Positions 1 through 11,610 of a stretch of DNA of 64,000 nt are shown piece after piece. Every line of letters begins with the position of its first letter. Position 1 is the first letter of the stretch. Below the pieces are notes generated by a model. It was given only the letters and a program-made list of their open reading frames with translations, made no database searches and was not told the DNA's origin. Location: positions 1,364,001 through 1,428,000 of the forward strand of contig WHUZ01000006.1 in the NCBI GenBank assembly GCA_015179045.1. Reading direction: 5' to 3'. Both the position numbers and the translations under genes were made by a program. The DNA is from Kalaharituber pfeilii (taxonomy: Eukaryota; Ascomycota; Pezizomycetes; Pezizales; Pezizaceae).

Positions 1-523
1 CTCTTCACCCTTGACGGCTTCAACTGGATCTCCCTCCCTCCGAATACCGAGATACCGAGTACAAGCCTATCCACGCGCATGATCTCGCCCTGCCCGCAAC
101 CTTCATCTCCTATCTCACTGGGAGGCGGTCATTCGTATGAACCCCTTTCTCCCTATTGCCCATTTCCGCCCTCCATTCCCCCTCTTCACCTCTCGACTAA
201 TCCTCTGCCAACAGTGGCGCGGCCTTACCCTCACCGCCACCACCGGCCGCTCCCCAGCCACTCCCGCACTTACCTTCGCCCTTAACGACGAACCCCCCAC
301 ACCCTACGCCAAAATCGACCCATTGATAGCGCCTTCCATCTCCGGCGCGCCCGTCCTCAACATGTCGATTCTCAGCAAGCCGCAAACGAAGGCGCTAATG
401 GAATACTATAGAGACTCGGGGCTTTATGGAGAGAATGTTGACAAGACTTTGGCGGAGAAGTGGGTGCTGAGCTCGGGGATCCCGAAGGAACTTAGATCGG
501 CGTGTTTGAGAGTGAAGTATTAA
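1..523 (+). CDS. 3' end of an unidentified protein-coding gene (5' truncated by window)
   Basis: The window opens inside a gene. A typical intron runs from 135 (GTATGA) to 214 (ACAG), with a CTAAT branch point 15 bases before its end. It joins a reading frame from about position 60 to the last exon at 215-523. The upstream frame has a stop at 12-14, so an acceptor probably lies near 59-65. The final exon encodes a Pro/Thr-rich stretch followed by a helical tail with LSKPQTKALMEYYRDSG and ending in CLRVKY. I do not recognise the family. The continuous frame across the splice and the codon use support a real gene. It converges on PRE3, whose stop lies 376 bases downstream. Confidence 0.5.
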
Positions 524-899
524 ATATATATATACTTGGGTAAAGTACTCTATCATTCTATCATTCTCGTGGGTTGGGGTTAGGGAGTAGGACAGTAGAT
601 AGGGGCATTCTTATTCCACATTTGCACCTATTTACCTTTCTTCATCGTCCGTCGTAGGACATCGAACGATAAATAGATCGGCCGAAAGAAAAGATTTGTA
701 CAGTTCCTGTATTATTTTTATTTGTTTCCGTTGAATTGTATACGTCTATTGGGGCCTACGGTACAAGACATGTAAGGTACTCGGAGAGAGTTTAAAGCAG
801 GATGGGATTGAGCCATGTGGTGAAATAGAGAAATGTCACATCATCGGCATAAAATTCAGGGTTAGAGTGACTATGCTAAGAGGATCCCAGAAACTACGT
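524..899. other. Intergenic, convergent 3' flanks
   Basis: Spacer between two convergent genes. It has T-rich and A-rich tracts and polyadenylation-like AATAAA-type sequence (for example near 668) that would fit 3' UTRs of both neighbours. No ORF or RNA gene is visible. Confidence 0.6.
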
Positions 900-2097
900 C
901 TACGAGTATTCTCCGGTGCCCTTGTACTCTTCATCAGGGAAGAAGATTAGGCGCTTGACTCCCTCCTATGAAATAAGATACGTGTTAGCGATCAAATAGT
1001 GCAATGCAGCTCACAATTTGTATGATATGCCTACCTTCGTTAAAGCCAGCATACGAATGACACCTCCAGAGCTACCATCCCACTTAATGGCCTGTGACAG
1101 TGCCTCCTTCACAAAGGCAATAGCTTGCCGCTGATTCATATTTTCCCGCCAGTTGGCATCACAGTAACCGTAGATATATGTCGAGCCACTCCCGCCAAGT
1201 GCGTACGGTACCTTGAGTAATGAACCACCAAGGGGAACTAAATAGATTTCCCCCCTCTTCGATTGTCGTATCCTGCTATGATCAAGCCGGCACTAATCCT
1301 TTCATTAGAGTTGTACTTGATAAGAGGGTGCTGCTTACCTAATCTGCTCCTTGTTTGCGTAGCAAATTTCTTCGAAGAGAGAGGCTGCTGTGAGGGTGGT
1401 GGGAGGCTCGTTGTTTTGAACACTTGGAGAGAGGTAAATTGCATTAATTTGGTTTACGCTGGTAAGTCAAAAAAGCATTGGAAACTTACTGGTACATCTG
1501 AAGGTAATAGTGCACCATGTCTGCAATAGCTTGGGTATCAGCGGCGGAACCGGATCTAGAGTTGTTTAGCGAGCGGCGCATTTCATTTTTGAGAAGGATG
1601 AGCTCTTATGCATACCGGCAACACCAAATTGTGTCGTGAACCTGTGTAAGCTTGTCCGTTACTCGGTTTGCAACATATGCTCCAGTTGTGGTTCTACTAT
1701 CGGCACCTGTATGCTCAATAGATGGTAAATAATCAGAATAGGTATATAGCGAGCTATAGTAAGATCTGCTTACCTAGAATCACTCCGTTGTCGAACTGTA
1801 CGGCCATACTTCAGAAGCCTGTCAACTCCCATCGTTCAAGTAGAGAACTCCAAACTTATCAAGCAGTCGGAACTTACACCGAGGTTCCCATGCTGATAGA
1901 AGGTTAGCTTTAGAGTCGAGAATATAGAGCACAAAGCCAGGTGATCCCAAGCTGCTTACCTGACCTCTCCCTTCTTCAAGTGGTTCATATCGACCTGGAC
2001 GCCATCTAACGTGCATGATGTTAGCTCAAGCGGATGAACAGGTGGGTTTGGCCTGGGGCTGAAATGACTGACTGATATCCAACTGTCCTCCAGGCAT
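900..2097 (-). CDS. PRE3: 20S proteasome subunit beta-1 (caspase-like, Pre3/PSMB6), with one-base frameshift
   Basis: Catalytic beta-1 subunit of the 20S proteasome core, the site of post-acidic (caspase-like) cleavage. Nine exons read on the minus strand: 2097-2073, 2005-1960, 1892-1878, 1808-1774, 1706-1616, 1555-1490, 1422-1339, 1292-1035 and 965-900. The spliced protein carries [15 protein letters not shown], where the mature Thr1 follows the Gly, then GADSRTTTG (Asp17 region), VTDKLTQVH (Lys33), [36 protein letters not shown] and [10 protein letters not shown]. These match yeast Pre3 and human PSMB6 closely. The start MPGGQLDI is chosen because its intron has a GCTAAC branch point and restores the Pre3 frame. 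Total exon length is 686 nt, one base short of a multiple of three. The missing base is in the six-C run at 1250-1255, where [11 protein letters not shown] becomes GGKSI-stop. It shares a divergent promoter with the NFX1-type gene. Confidence 0.93.
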
Positions 2098-2928
2098 TTT
2101 GAGCAGATGTATCGGGAATTGCAGAGCGCTGAGATGTTGGAGGGGCGGTTCGTTGTGGTGGGGCAGTACATGTGGAGCAGGCTCGTAAGTAGTCTGGCCG
2201 TTGCGTCTTCCGCAAGCACTTTTACAAGGCCCTGTGCCAAGCAAATGGTACTATTAATGAGCGGGGGTGGTGAGCTTCTCTCTTTGCTTAGTCAGGCGCA
2301 ATAGTAAACAATAGTATTATTAAAGGAGCTTGGCCTCCAAGTGACCATAAGCGTCATGATTCACGCTGTGCTATCACCATGTCTGCATTATGTATGCATG
2401 GCTCATTCGCGGATCATCCTACAGTACGTACCGGCAGCCCTGTGCCCAGAGCTCTGCCCTACGGCATGGGCAAATGCCTCTTTACGCTGGTGGCATCATA
2501 ACCCCCTCCAAGAGTCTTGGCATGTGACTAACCCTTTCCGGACCGATGCAGCCAGACTTGTCCCCTCTTAGTAAGACTAAGCTACTACTCATAATTGCCA
2601 CACCAAGATTTCTTAGCGGCTCACAAGGTAGGCCAGCGGGTAGGCTCCACAGATCTACCTATATTTATCATCCCCCGGCCCTCTTATTCGCCCTCCCGCC
2701 CTCCATCTTTCCCCATTTAGCTGATTCTGATCAGGAGCTCAACGCTGCCACAATCCGAGGGGCCGTATTTAATCTTGTCAAAGGAGAGACACATATATCA
2801 GTCAAACAAGACAGGTACCGGCTCTGGCTTAATAGCTAGATCAAAGGCACATACTTCTCTCTCTCATCTCGCCTACCAGTTCCTCTCAAGCCTTGGTCTG
2901 GTCTCAGAACCGAGTAACTTCGACGAAT
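2098..2928. promoter_or_regulatory. Divergent promoter region between PRE3 and the NFX1-type gene
   Basis: About 830 bases separate two divergent start codons, so this stretch must hold both promoters. A GGTGGCATC at about 2489 resembles the proteasome control element (GGTGGCAAA) at 7 of 9 bases, too weak to claim. Pyrimidine-rich sequence before 2890 is typical of a fungal 5' leader. No gene is seen here. Confidence 0.5.
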
Positions 2929-5900
2929 ATGGCGGCAATCGAGACATCATCCCCACACCTCACTGCAATCGGACCGGAGCTCAGCGCTGGTGGTACTAGT
3001 AACCGTGGAAGCAGGCGACGCGGGAGGCATCATGGAGGCCGTGGCTCCAGAAGGGGGGGTGCTGGTAATGAATCTACGGGACATGAACATGTAAATCCCG
3101 ACCCACTTCCTACTGGACCCGTCCTGCAGCAACAGCAGCAGAACTCCGGAGGGCGACAGAGGTCGGCAAGGCTCTATGAGGAGGTTCAGGCTGGTGCTGC
3201 AGCATCCAGTAGTCAGAGCTCGTCCGCAAATGCTCAAGCTGAGCAAGTCAATCCAGGCCCGCGGCCTAGGCGGCCTTTCAATCGACATAGAAGAGGAGAT
3301 GGAGCAAGAACGGAAACTGAGGCATCTCAGCAGCTCAACTGGCAGCAACAACTACTTTTGGAAAACACTTATCAACAATCATCCAATCCCCGGAACCAGA
3401 GTGGAGGGCATAGGGGTGGCCGCGGAGGCGGGCAGCAATCTGGGCGGAATCGCAGGCAGCCCCAAGCGCAACCTGACTCCCCTGTTCGTCCCACATCTGC
3501 TCCTCATCCTGAGAGACCAGGAAGAGGACGGATTGTGCCTCCTAGAGGATTTGGAGCTCAACTGACCGTCGGTGAACTGTCAGCACCAACAGCTTCCAGT
3601 GCACTACACCCTACAGCACCTGCGTTTGAACCGGGACAGGTCATCAACAATGATAAGCGGTTGACGGCAGAATCCGATGTTTGGAGCAAGGACACGGTCG
3701 ATACAGACTACGTACAACCTGTAGCTCGTGCCCAACCTGTCAAAACTGTTAAGGAAGCCGAAGATCTCATGACCCGAATACATAGCGGGTTAGCCAGTGG
3801 GTCGTACGAATGTATGATTTGCTATGGTGGTGTTACTCGGAAGTCTCAGGTCTGGTATTGTGGAAGATGTTATGCAGTGTTTCATCTCAAGTGTATTCAG
3901 AAGTGGGCAAAGCAGGGACTTGAGGCACCACTTCCGCCTCATGCGCTGCAAAATGGCGAAGAGCCACGGCGGACATGGAGATGCCCTGGATGTCAGAATC
4001 AGGCAGAGGAGGCACCATCTGAATACTCCTGCTGGTGTGGGAAAATGCAGAATCCCGATGTCCAACGGTATATTCCTCCTCACAGCTGTGGACAGCCCTG
4101 TGGGAAACAACGAACATCGCCTCGAGCTTGTCCACATGCATGTAATCTTCAATGCCACTCTGGGCCTTGCCCACCATGCACTGCAATGGGCCCAGCGCAA
4201 CCTTGTTACTGTGGAAAGGAGACATCACAACGGAGATGTCTTGATACCGACTACGAGAATGGTTGGAGTTGCCAACAAATCTGCGGAGACTATATGCCTT
4301 GTGGAGAACATACCTGCCCACGGCCATGTCACCCTGGCATGTGTGGGGACTGTGAGTTTGAGGAAGAACTTGGCTGTTATTGCGGAAAAGAATTGAAATT
4401 TGTGAGATGTTGCGATAAAGGGACGCCGGTAATGAGTGCGGAGATAAAAGAGGAAGGAAAAATAGAATGGATTGGTCATTGGTCATGCAATACAGTTTGT
4501 GAAAGGTAAACCTATCGTCTCGTAAAATTCATTCTTTCGGTCGCTAACTAGGTGTCAGGTTCTTTGACTGTTGTATTCATAAATGCAACAAAAAATGTCA
4601 TTCCATCGATGAGAAGCCGGCGCGTTGCCCTTTCTCCCCAGATATTGTCACGCACTGTCCTTGTGGGAAAACGGAAATTAACGACATTCTTTCTTCTCCA
4701 CGACAAAAATGCGATGATCCTATTCCAAGCTGCGACAAAAAGTGCAACAAGACCCTGAAATGTGGTCACAAATGCCAGCAGGTATGCCACACTGATGATT
4801 GTGGGATATGCCTTGAACATGTTCAAATTGCGTGTCGGTGTGGACGTACATCGGCGAACATCTTATGCCATCAACGCTACGAATACGAGCGACCACAGTG
4901 TAGGAGAATTTGCAAGACAATTCTCAATTGTCAGCGACACGAATGTGGCGAGAAATGTTGCCCTGGGGAAGCTGCTGCTTTAGATCGTATTGCCGCTTCG
5001 AAAAAGAAGAAGAACAGGCCTTTGAATTCAATACTTACAAGAACGGACGAAACATACGAGCCGGAACATATTTGTACTCGACCCTGTGGAAGGCTACTGA
5101 AATGTGGCAAGCATCCCTGCCCCATGCTTTGTCACCGCGGGCCATGCGGTACTTGCTTGGAGGCAAGTTTTAGGGAATTGGCCTGCCACTGTGGAAGGAC
5201 AGTCCTCTATCCACCAGTTCCCTGCGGAAGTCGCCCTCCTCCATGCACATATCAATGCACAAGGGGGAAGAGCTGTTCGCATCCTCAAACTCCACACAAT
5301 TGTCACGGCGACGAAGACCCTTGCCCAAAATGTCCATATCTAACTGTCAAACGATGTCTTTGTGGGAAGACGGATGTTAAACATCAACCATGCTGGCGTG
5401 AAACCGTTACGTGTGGCACAATATGTGGAAAGAGACTCTCCTGTGGGTCACATACTTGCAAGAAGGTGTGCCATAAAGCGGGTGAATGCGACGAGCCTTG
5501 CACACAGCCGTGCGGGAAATCAAGAGCATGTGGTCACCTGTGCACTGATGCCTGCCATGCACCATTTCAATGTTCAGAGGCGACTCCATGCCAGGCGAAG
5601 ATTCAAATATCCTGCCCTTGTGGTGGCATTAAGCAGGAGGTTAAATGCAACGCTTCGAAGACCAATGTTTCGAGCAAACAGAAAGAGATCAAATGTAACG
5701 ATGCATGTCGAGCTCGAAGGCTAGCATTGGCTCTGGAAATTGACCCGGATAGAGACAGCCTCCAACAGGGTTATAGCGATGAGACAATTGCTATGTATCA
5801 AGAGCAACCAAAGCAATTCACGCAATCAATTGAAAAATCCTTGCGGGCTTTTGCTGAGAGCCCGCAAAAAAGATATAGTTTTGCACCAATGAAGAGCGTG

Positions 5901-6851
5901 CAGAGGCAATTCATTCACAACCTAGCGGCAGATTTCGGCCTTGAGAGCGAGTCCCAGGATCCAGAACCTTACCGTAGTGTGGTGGTCATGAAGGGACCTA
6001 AATTCTTAATGGCGCCGAAGAAAACTATTGCGGAATTTATGCAGACTTTTGTGAAGCCCTCCGCAACATCCACACAAGCACCGACACCAACGCCTGCTCC
6101 GTTGATAGAGCAGCTCCGCAAGCCAAAGCAACAAGCTTGCAATTCGATTGTACTCGAAGGTATCCGCGTAGGACTCCTCATGACAGAGCTGGAGAAGGAG
6201 CTTGATCCTATCATCAAAACATCACAATTACGGTTCAACATAACGTGGACAGCTGATGAAGAGGTTATTCTAGAGCCGAAGACTAGCTCGTTCGGCATGG
6301 ACGAAATTGAGCTCGAACTAACAAATTTGAAGCCTGCACTACGGAGAATTATTATGTCAAAGGGCCTTGCACAAGGCGTTGAACTTTGCTGGGTCGGCCG
6401 AGATGGCAAAATTATGCATAAGGAAAGCCAGAAGTGGGCGGTGGTAGCAGGGTCTAGTAAGGCTTCCTCTTCTACCGCGTCCGCATGGGCTGTTAGAGCT
6501 GGCATTGCAATTTCACACAATGGGTTTGGCGCATTGGATTCATCTCCAGCTGGAAGAATGATGCCGCTTGGTGTTAGTCGAAGCTCAGAGAGTTTGAGAG
6601 AAATGGAGAAAAAGGAGAAGGGGAAGGGGAAAAAGAAGCAAGAAGAGGTTGTGGATGATTGGGAGATGGCAGCGGATGACGACGAAGAGATCAATGAGAC
6701 CGAAAAAGGGATAAAGGAGGAGGTCAAAGAGGAGGTCAATGTGGAGATTAAGGAGGAGGAACCAGCTTCTGCTGCTGTTCTCATCAATGTCCCTGATGCT
6801 CCTTCCAGCTTCAGTGGCAGTGAAATAGGTGGAGTTGACCTATTATCATAA
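2929..6851 (+). CDS. FAP1: NFX1-type zinc-finger protein with RING-like and R3H domains (FAP1/NFX1 family)
   Basis: Member of the NF-X1 family (human NFX1, yeast Fap1), nuclear or FKBP12-associated regulators with possible E3 activity. Two exons, 2929-4505 and 4559-6851, spliced at GAAAG/GTAAAC...GTGTCAG/GTTC, give about 1289 residues. The N terminus is low-complexity, rich in Gln, Gly and Arg (RGG-like). A cysteine-rich RING/PHD-like module starts near residue 292 (CMICYGGV...WYCGRCYAVFHLKCIQKW...WRCPGC). A long array of NFX1 fingers follows from about 355 to 900, with CGxHxCxxxCHxGxCxxC units such as CGEHTCPRPCHPGMCGDC and CGHLCTDACH. An R3H domain lies at about 950-1010 (RQFIHNLAADFGLES...PYRSVVVMKG). 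A charged Lys/Glu tail ends in EIGGVDLLS. ATG 2929 (MAAIETSS) is preferred; an in-frame ATG at 2893 would add 12 residues. It is longer than yeast Fap1 (965 residues) but domain order is canonical. Confidence 0.93.
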
Positions 6852-7230
6852 TTTGCACGAAGGGTATTCTATTACTGAGATGATTGGCTCTTGACTTCAA
6901 GCTTGTTTGGAAGCCTGTTTTTTTTTTTCTGTTTTTGATATGGCCAGAGCAAATTATCTTGGACTTTCAATTTCGGAGTTCTGTATTGCTTTGTTTAAAA
7001 CTCCTATAATGGTGTATCATCTTCATTAGTGTCGTTTTTGCACGTTTATGTGGATGGGGAGCTTGTCCATCGGTCTCTCCAGAACGTTTCATAATTGTCG
7101 GTGGGCGGGGGGTATAAATAGATGAGGTGGGATTTTTCATAGAAATTCGGACCTGGCTTTTACTCGCTATATATGACTTTTCAAACAACTTCGTAGCTAC
7201 ATAGAAAAGTGTATATGGTGAAAAGGCCTC
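6852..7230. other. 3' flank of the NFX1-type gene
   Basis: Non-coding stretch with T-runs (about 6920-6932) likely to belong to the 3' UTR and terminator of the upstream gene. Nothing else recognisable. Confidence 0.5.
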
Positions 7231-7233
7231 TTA

Positions 7234-7460
7234 GGCCCCGTTTGGTTGCAGTAGGTCGTATCAGATAGTTTAGCCCTAACATCGGTATGAATGACCAAGA
7301 CGAGATACGACGTAAGAGGTGCAATTGGAACTGGGGAAGTGTTTGTTTGCTACAATTTGACTACGTACTTACAGGTATGCAGTGCCAAATGAAAAAAAAA
7401 AAAAAAAAAATGAAAAAAAAAAGGGTAACTTGAAGGTTTGTTTTGCTACATTCTCATTGT

Positions 7461-7502
<42 letters not shown>

Positions 7503-8026
7503 CACGACCGCCAATGTCAAACCTGTCAATTACAGCTATTACATTACGAGCCTCAAACTACTATTACTATCATTAGCACTGTCTATGCCTTCTGCTATAG
7601 CACTCAATCAGCCTACCCAAAATGTTAGAACTTCGAGCAAAGTGGACCTTCCAAAGGATGCTGCGGGTTTGCTCAAAAATAGACCTCCTGTAAGTACGCA
7701 ATTCCTTGCAAGGCTGATGTCTGCGTAGGAGTTTTATTGTAAAATAACAGCATGTACTCTGTTATGTCTATTCCAATTGCCAATAATAGGTCTGGCGTGA
7801 GGATATTGTGAGGGTTGAGTTCTGCCATAGTGGTGCAATGCGACATCGATGTCGTGATGTAATGCAATAGAGTGATGCAGTTTGCTATAGCAAGCGAGAT
7901 GATACATCGCTATACTCACCTCCTCCAATTTTTGCGGGATGAAAACTCACAGTTTAATTTCGCGCGAAACGGGCTCTAGCGAAACATACGAAATCATTTG
8001 GTTGCCGTAGTTAACCAAACAGGTCC
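7234..8026. mobile_element. PIF/Harbinger-like MITE (Tourist type), about 793 bp
   Basis: The left end reads GGCCCCGTTTGGTT and the right end, reverse-complemented, reads GGACCTGTTTGGTT, matching at 12 of 14 bases. Both sit next to a TTA (7231-7233 and 8027-8029). A 3-bp TTA target duplication with GG..CCTGTTTGGTT-type ends is the known hallmark of PIF/Harbinger Tourist elements. The interior holds no transposase frame, only A-rich runs and short ORFs, so it would be non-autonomous. Confidence 0.6.
7392..7500. repeat. Two long poly-A tracts inside the MITE
   Basis: An A-run from 7392, interrupted by TG at 7411-7412, then an uninterrupted run of 38 A from 7463 to 7500. The short lysine-rich ORFs predicted here are artefacts of these homopolymers. 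Lengths may be inexact because sequencers slip on such tracts. Confidence 0.9.
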
Positions 8027-8138
8027 TTATATAGTTAAATTTACCGACAAACATTACTCTTGAACCATTTTTTGTCCCTTGCATCGCGTCCATATAATCG
8101 CGTATAAATTTTTGTACTATATCATTGACCAATAAGAA

Positions 8139-8233
8139 GCTCCGTTGGTCTAGTGGTATGATTCTCGCTTAGGGTTGACCCTGAGTACTCTTGAGGCTGC
8201 GAGAGGTCCCGTGTTCGAACCACGGATGGAGCC
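8139..8233 (+). tRNA. tRNA-Pro (anticodon AGG) with a 23-nt intron
   Basis: Starts GCTCCGTTGG and ends GGATGGAGCC. The acceptor arm GCTCCGT pairs with ATGGAGC (one G-T). The D-arm TGGTCTAGTGGTATGA, anticodon stem CTCGC/GCGAG and T-arm with GTTCGAAC (B box) are all present. The loop TTAGGG-T shows anticodon AGG. The core is almost the eukaryotic tRNA-Pro consensus. The intron sits after position 37 (8175-8197) and contains GACCCTGA, which can pair with the anticodon as expected. A T6 terminator follows at about 8237. Confidence 0.95.
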
Positions 8234-8861
8234 TGCTTTTTTCTATTTAGTATCTTCATCTTGTTCTTTTGGAAGTTGTGAGTCAAAACTAGGTGGTGTT
8301 GCTTTCTGCAACGCGATAGAGTTGTAGTTTGCTTCATGATTATGCGATGGTGGGTTAGTGAATGGTGAATTTGATTACATTAATCTTGCATCAAATAGGT
8401 CCTAGAAGCTCAATCTATTTTTACAAACGGAGAACTACTCTGTAAATTACATATTACATCAGGGTAACTATTTGCGAATACATAAAATTCGCATGTATGT
8501 GAAAATAAAAATTTTTGCTATGAGCTAACGACTTTTGTTCCCAGATCAATGCACCTCGACTTGATGGTGGTGATTGACTCACACTTACATGGAGTGGTAT
8601 TTTTGCAGTATATCTTACCAGGCAAAAGGCTGTGGGTTCCTTGCCATAGGCTGGTAGCCTGTATGCGGGGTTACGTGACCAACAAACAAAACAAAAAAGG
8701 CTGTGGGTTTAGGCGCCCTGGAACAAATAGTACTCAGGTATAGTCAATAATCAGTACCAAAAAAGTAGGGTAATCCTCATGAAGCCCAAACATATATGGT
8801 ACTTGTCTCAACTCTATGAAGCCTTTGAAGGAGGCAAAACAAACGCAAAAACAAAATTAAG
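8234..8861. other. Spacer between two oppositely oriented tRNA-Pro genes
   Basis: AT-rich non-coding spacer between the 3' ends of the two tRNA-Pro genes. It carries T-runs on both outer edges that would terminate RNA polymerase III from each side. No ORF with coding character is present. Confidence 0.5.
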
Positions 8862-8956
8862 GGCTCCATCCGTGGTTCGAACACGGGACCTCTCGCAACT
8901 TCAAGAGTACTCAGGGTCAACCCTAAGCGAGAATCATACCACTAGACCAACGGAGC
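8862..8956 (-). tRNA. tRNA-Pro (anticodon AGG) with a 23-nt intron, second copy
   Basis: Mature sequence identical in every visible segment to the copy at 8139-8233, but on the opposite strand. The intron differs only in its last bases (GAAGT rather than GAGGC). Acceptor, D, anticodon and T arms all pair. The T-rich sequence downstream on the minus strand (TTTTGTTTTTG) fits a polymerase III terminator. Together with 8139-8233 it forms a 95-bp inverted repeat spaced by 628 bases. Confidence 0.95.
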
Positions 8957-9648
8957 TCTTTCATTACGAATATCAAGCAAGAGTAAATCTCAACCAATAA
9001 GCACTCAGTTACGAATCTCAGCTAGACGTTCACTCGAGAATACCCAAACCAGAATAAAACGGGGCATCAAGACCAAGTAGAATTAAGAGGATTTGTTATC
9101 CTGCTTCGTACAATACATTCTTACTTGCTTGAGCACCAATGAAATGGGCAGATACTTTGAGTTTTCTAGGACAGGAGTAGGGCTTTGAATTAGGCGAATA
9201 TAAAATCCAAACAGTAGACCAGAAGATGAGTTTACAATTGCGTTTTCCGCTGTAGAAAAGTTATGACGTTGGATCTATTGCTCACGGCAAGGGCTTTAAG
9301 CTTGTGCTATACGAATGTGAGGTGATGAGGACATCTACTTGCTTTGAGGCCACTGCCAGGAAGTCATTGGCGGTAGAGGCTGACTATCGCAGGGTGGGAC
9401 ATGCAGAGGGGCCTATTGAAGGGGACTGGAAGAAATAAGACCTATCAACAAACCACATATGTATGGCAAGATCGATAACTGCTCATTGCAGAAGCCATTT
9501 TATCACTCTATGACGCCACTTTGAGAGTCTGGGAAGAAGATTCTCAATAACAGATGTATGCTCTCACATTGCTTTTATTTTTTGTTAAGGTATCAGCAAG
9601 TCATACTCCGCCATATCCCACTCATCCTTTTTGTCTTGATGTTACATT
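8957..9648. other. Intergenic, 3' of the aminotransferase gene
   Basis: About 690 bases with no coding ORF, RNA gene or clear repeat. Likely includes the 3' UTR of the minus-strand aminotransferase. Confidence 0.5.
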
Positions 9649-10915
9649 TTACTGCGTTGGTGCTTCGACGGGCTGACACCATCCCTCTGTATCCTCTATC
9701 AAACCCTGCTGGATGCCCTTCAAAATCGTGCTCAGATGCTTATATCCTTCACCCGGCTCGTCAGTCTCACATAGGATCTTCTTCATGCCCACTGATTTCA
9801 GTTCGATGCTTTTGATTGGCAACAGGCCCGCGGCTGTGCCTGCTGCAAAGACTTCGTCGAAGGTCTCGATCTCTTTGTAGTGGATCTTGCGAACCTCGAC
9901 ATTCCAGCCTAATCTCTTCCGGGCAATATCTGCAGTGGAATCGGATGTGACAGATTTGATGACGGATTTGGAATCCGGGATGATAAGAGTGTATTTCTCG
10001 CCAGGGGCAGAAGGGTATCTGAGGGCTAGGAACCCGGAGGTACTGAACTCATCGACGTAGGTGCGGGTCTTGGAATCGAGATGCAGCGTGATGCCGTAGC
10101 CGGCCTTTTGTGCTGCTTCAGAGTGGATTAGGACTGGGGCATAGTTGCCTCCGACTTTGGCACTTCCGGTGCCGTTGGGAGCGGCTCGGTCAAAGTTTTC
10201 AAGGATAAGGCAGTCGGTAGGCTTTATGCCGTGGTAAACGCCGACGGGGAGGACGTACACGAGAAGAGTGTATTCCTCAGGCGGTGAAAGACCGAGCTGT
10301 GCACTGGAGCCAAAGAGGAGTGGGCGGATGTACAAGCTTGCGCCAGTCTCATGGGGTGGAACGAATTCGGCGTTTTTGGCTACGGCAAGGTGTACAGCTT
10401 TGAGAAATAGGTCGACGGGGGGTTGAGGGATCGCAATGAAGGAAGCGGAATGCTGAAGACGGAGGGCATTCTGGTCAGGACGAAAGATGCGGATTTGGCC
10501 GTCTTTTTGGCGGAAGGCTTTGAGGCCTTCATAGCAATGTTGGCCTGGGATGGGCTGTTAGTTATGGGGTAGTAGGGGCCTTGGGCTATTGGATGAGGAG
10601 GGTACCATAGTTCAGGCCTGGTGCCAGGCCGTGAATCCGGAGGTAAGGGTCCTCGGCGAAAGTGGGCTCCGCCCATTGCCCGCTCGACTTGGTGTATTTT
10701 GTCTCGACATGGCCGTTGACTACAACATCAGACGAGAACTAGCTGGCCACAAAGGGGAGTGAATCAATTGATACCTTCTCTGACCTTAAATCCAATGTTC
10801 GACCAATCTATTGCAATTGGCATTGTCAGACAAAGCTCACGGACAATGACTCATTGCGTAAAGATATAGTATAGCACTGACCGATTTTTGTAGTAGGCGC
10901 TGGCGGAAATCCCAT
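9649..10915 (-). CDS. Branched-chain amino acid aminotransferase (PLP fold type IV)
   Basis: Transfers the amino group between Leu/Ile/Val and 2-oxoglutarate using pyridoxal phosphate. Four exons: 10915-10882, 10807-10775, 10719-10606 and 10544-9649, totalling 1077 nt or 358 residues. The protein starts MGFPPAPTTKIDWSNIGFKV and contains GLNYGQHCYEGLKAFR, FRPDQNALRL, SLYIRPLLFG and GSAKVGGNYAP (with the PLP-binding Lys). Later come VDEFSTSGFLAL and VFAAGTAAGLLPI, all standard BCAT signatures. There is no obvious mitochondrial presequence, so it resembles the cytosolic or pathway-specific paralogues of filamentous fungi rather than the mitochondrial Bat1 type. Intron phases agree throughout. 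It lies head to tail with ERV2 but no functional link is implied. Confidence 0.93.
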
Positions 10916-11610
10916 ATTTGCTCCCGTGAGGGTATAACAGAGAAAATATAGGTGTCGAAGGGTTCAAAAGCTTATGCGCACACTCTAGTCAGGCTCGCGC
11001 ACTCGCTACTATCAAAACTTTGGAATTGTGGATGGTTTATATAGGCTGATGATATCCCGGAAATCGGCAAACCTTAGTGGGGTTGGTGGGGTAACTCAGG
11101 CTGTGGGAAACGTGAACTCAGCGCAGGGGCAGCCATACGGGTACCCAACCAGACAAGGGTCTATTGTAGCCTGAGAGCAGTATGCTCCACCAACATTTGC
11201 GAATTGCAGAGTGTAGGTAGCGTCCAATTATGGGATGGCTAGCTTGCAAATGCGCGACTACTTAGCGCACCAGAAAGCTTTTGACATTATCTCTACCCTG
11301 TATATACGAATGCAAGCTTTGCCAACTTCTGAGTAGTATTAGAGCACGTAGCTGCCGAATCAATGCAATGGGATGCGGTAGTTCAAGTTGTCATATGGGC
11401 ATTAAAAAGAGACATCTATATTGTGCTAAGATTAAGAGCAATAATAAATTATTGGGGCTATAGTAAAAATGTACAATTGAAGCAGTCATCGCCACTCGCT
11501 TGGAGCGTTCCAGGTCACCTATTTATCAACTAGGACTACTATTTATCCGCCGACGAGGCTGTAAAGATATGTCAACAAACGTCCAAGTGATATTATCTTT
11601 GCCGCTCCAC
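10916..11610. other. Promoter region of the aminotransferase and 3' flank of ERV2
   Basis: About 700 bases without a coding frame longer than 60 residues. It should contain the aminotransferase promoter (right-hand side of its ATG at 10915) and the ERV2 3' UTR. Confidence 0.45.

Noticed and set aside
2485..2495. Proteasome control element upstream of PRE3
   Set aside because: GGTGGCATC matches GGTGGCAAA at only 7 of 9 bases, and such control is not established across filamentous fungi.
7382..7728. Lysine-rich ORFs
   Set aside because: Produced by the poly-A tracts inside the MITE.
8161..8185. Telomere-like TTAGGG near the tRNA genes
   Set aside because: Single occurrence that is the anticodon loop of tRNA-Pro, not a telomeric repeat.
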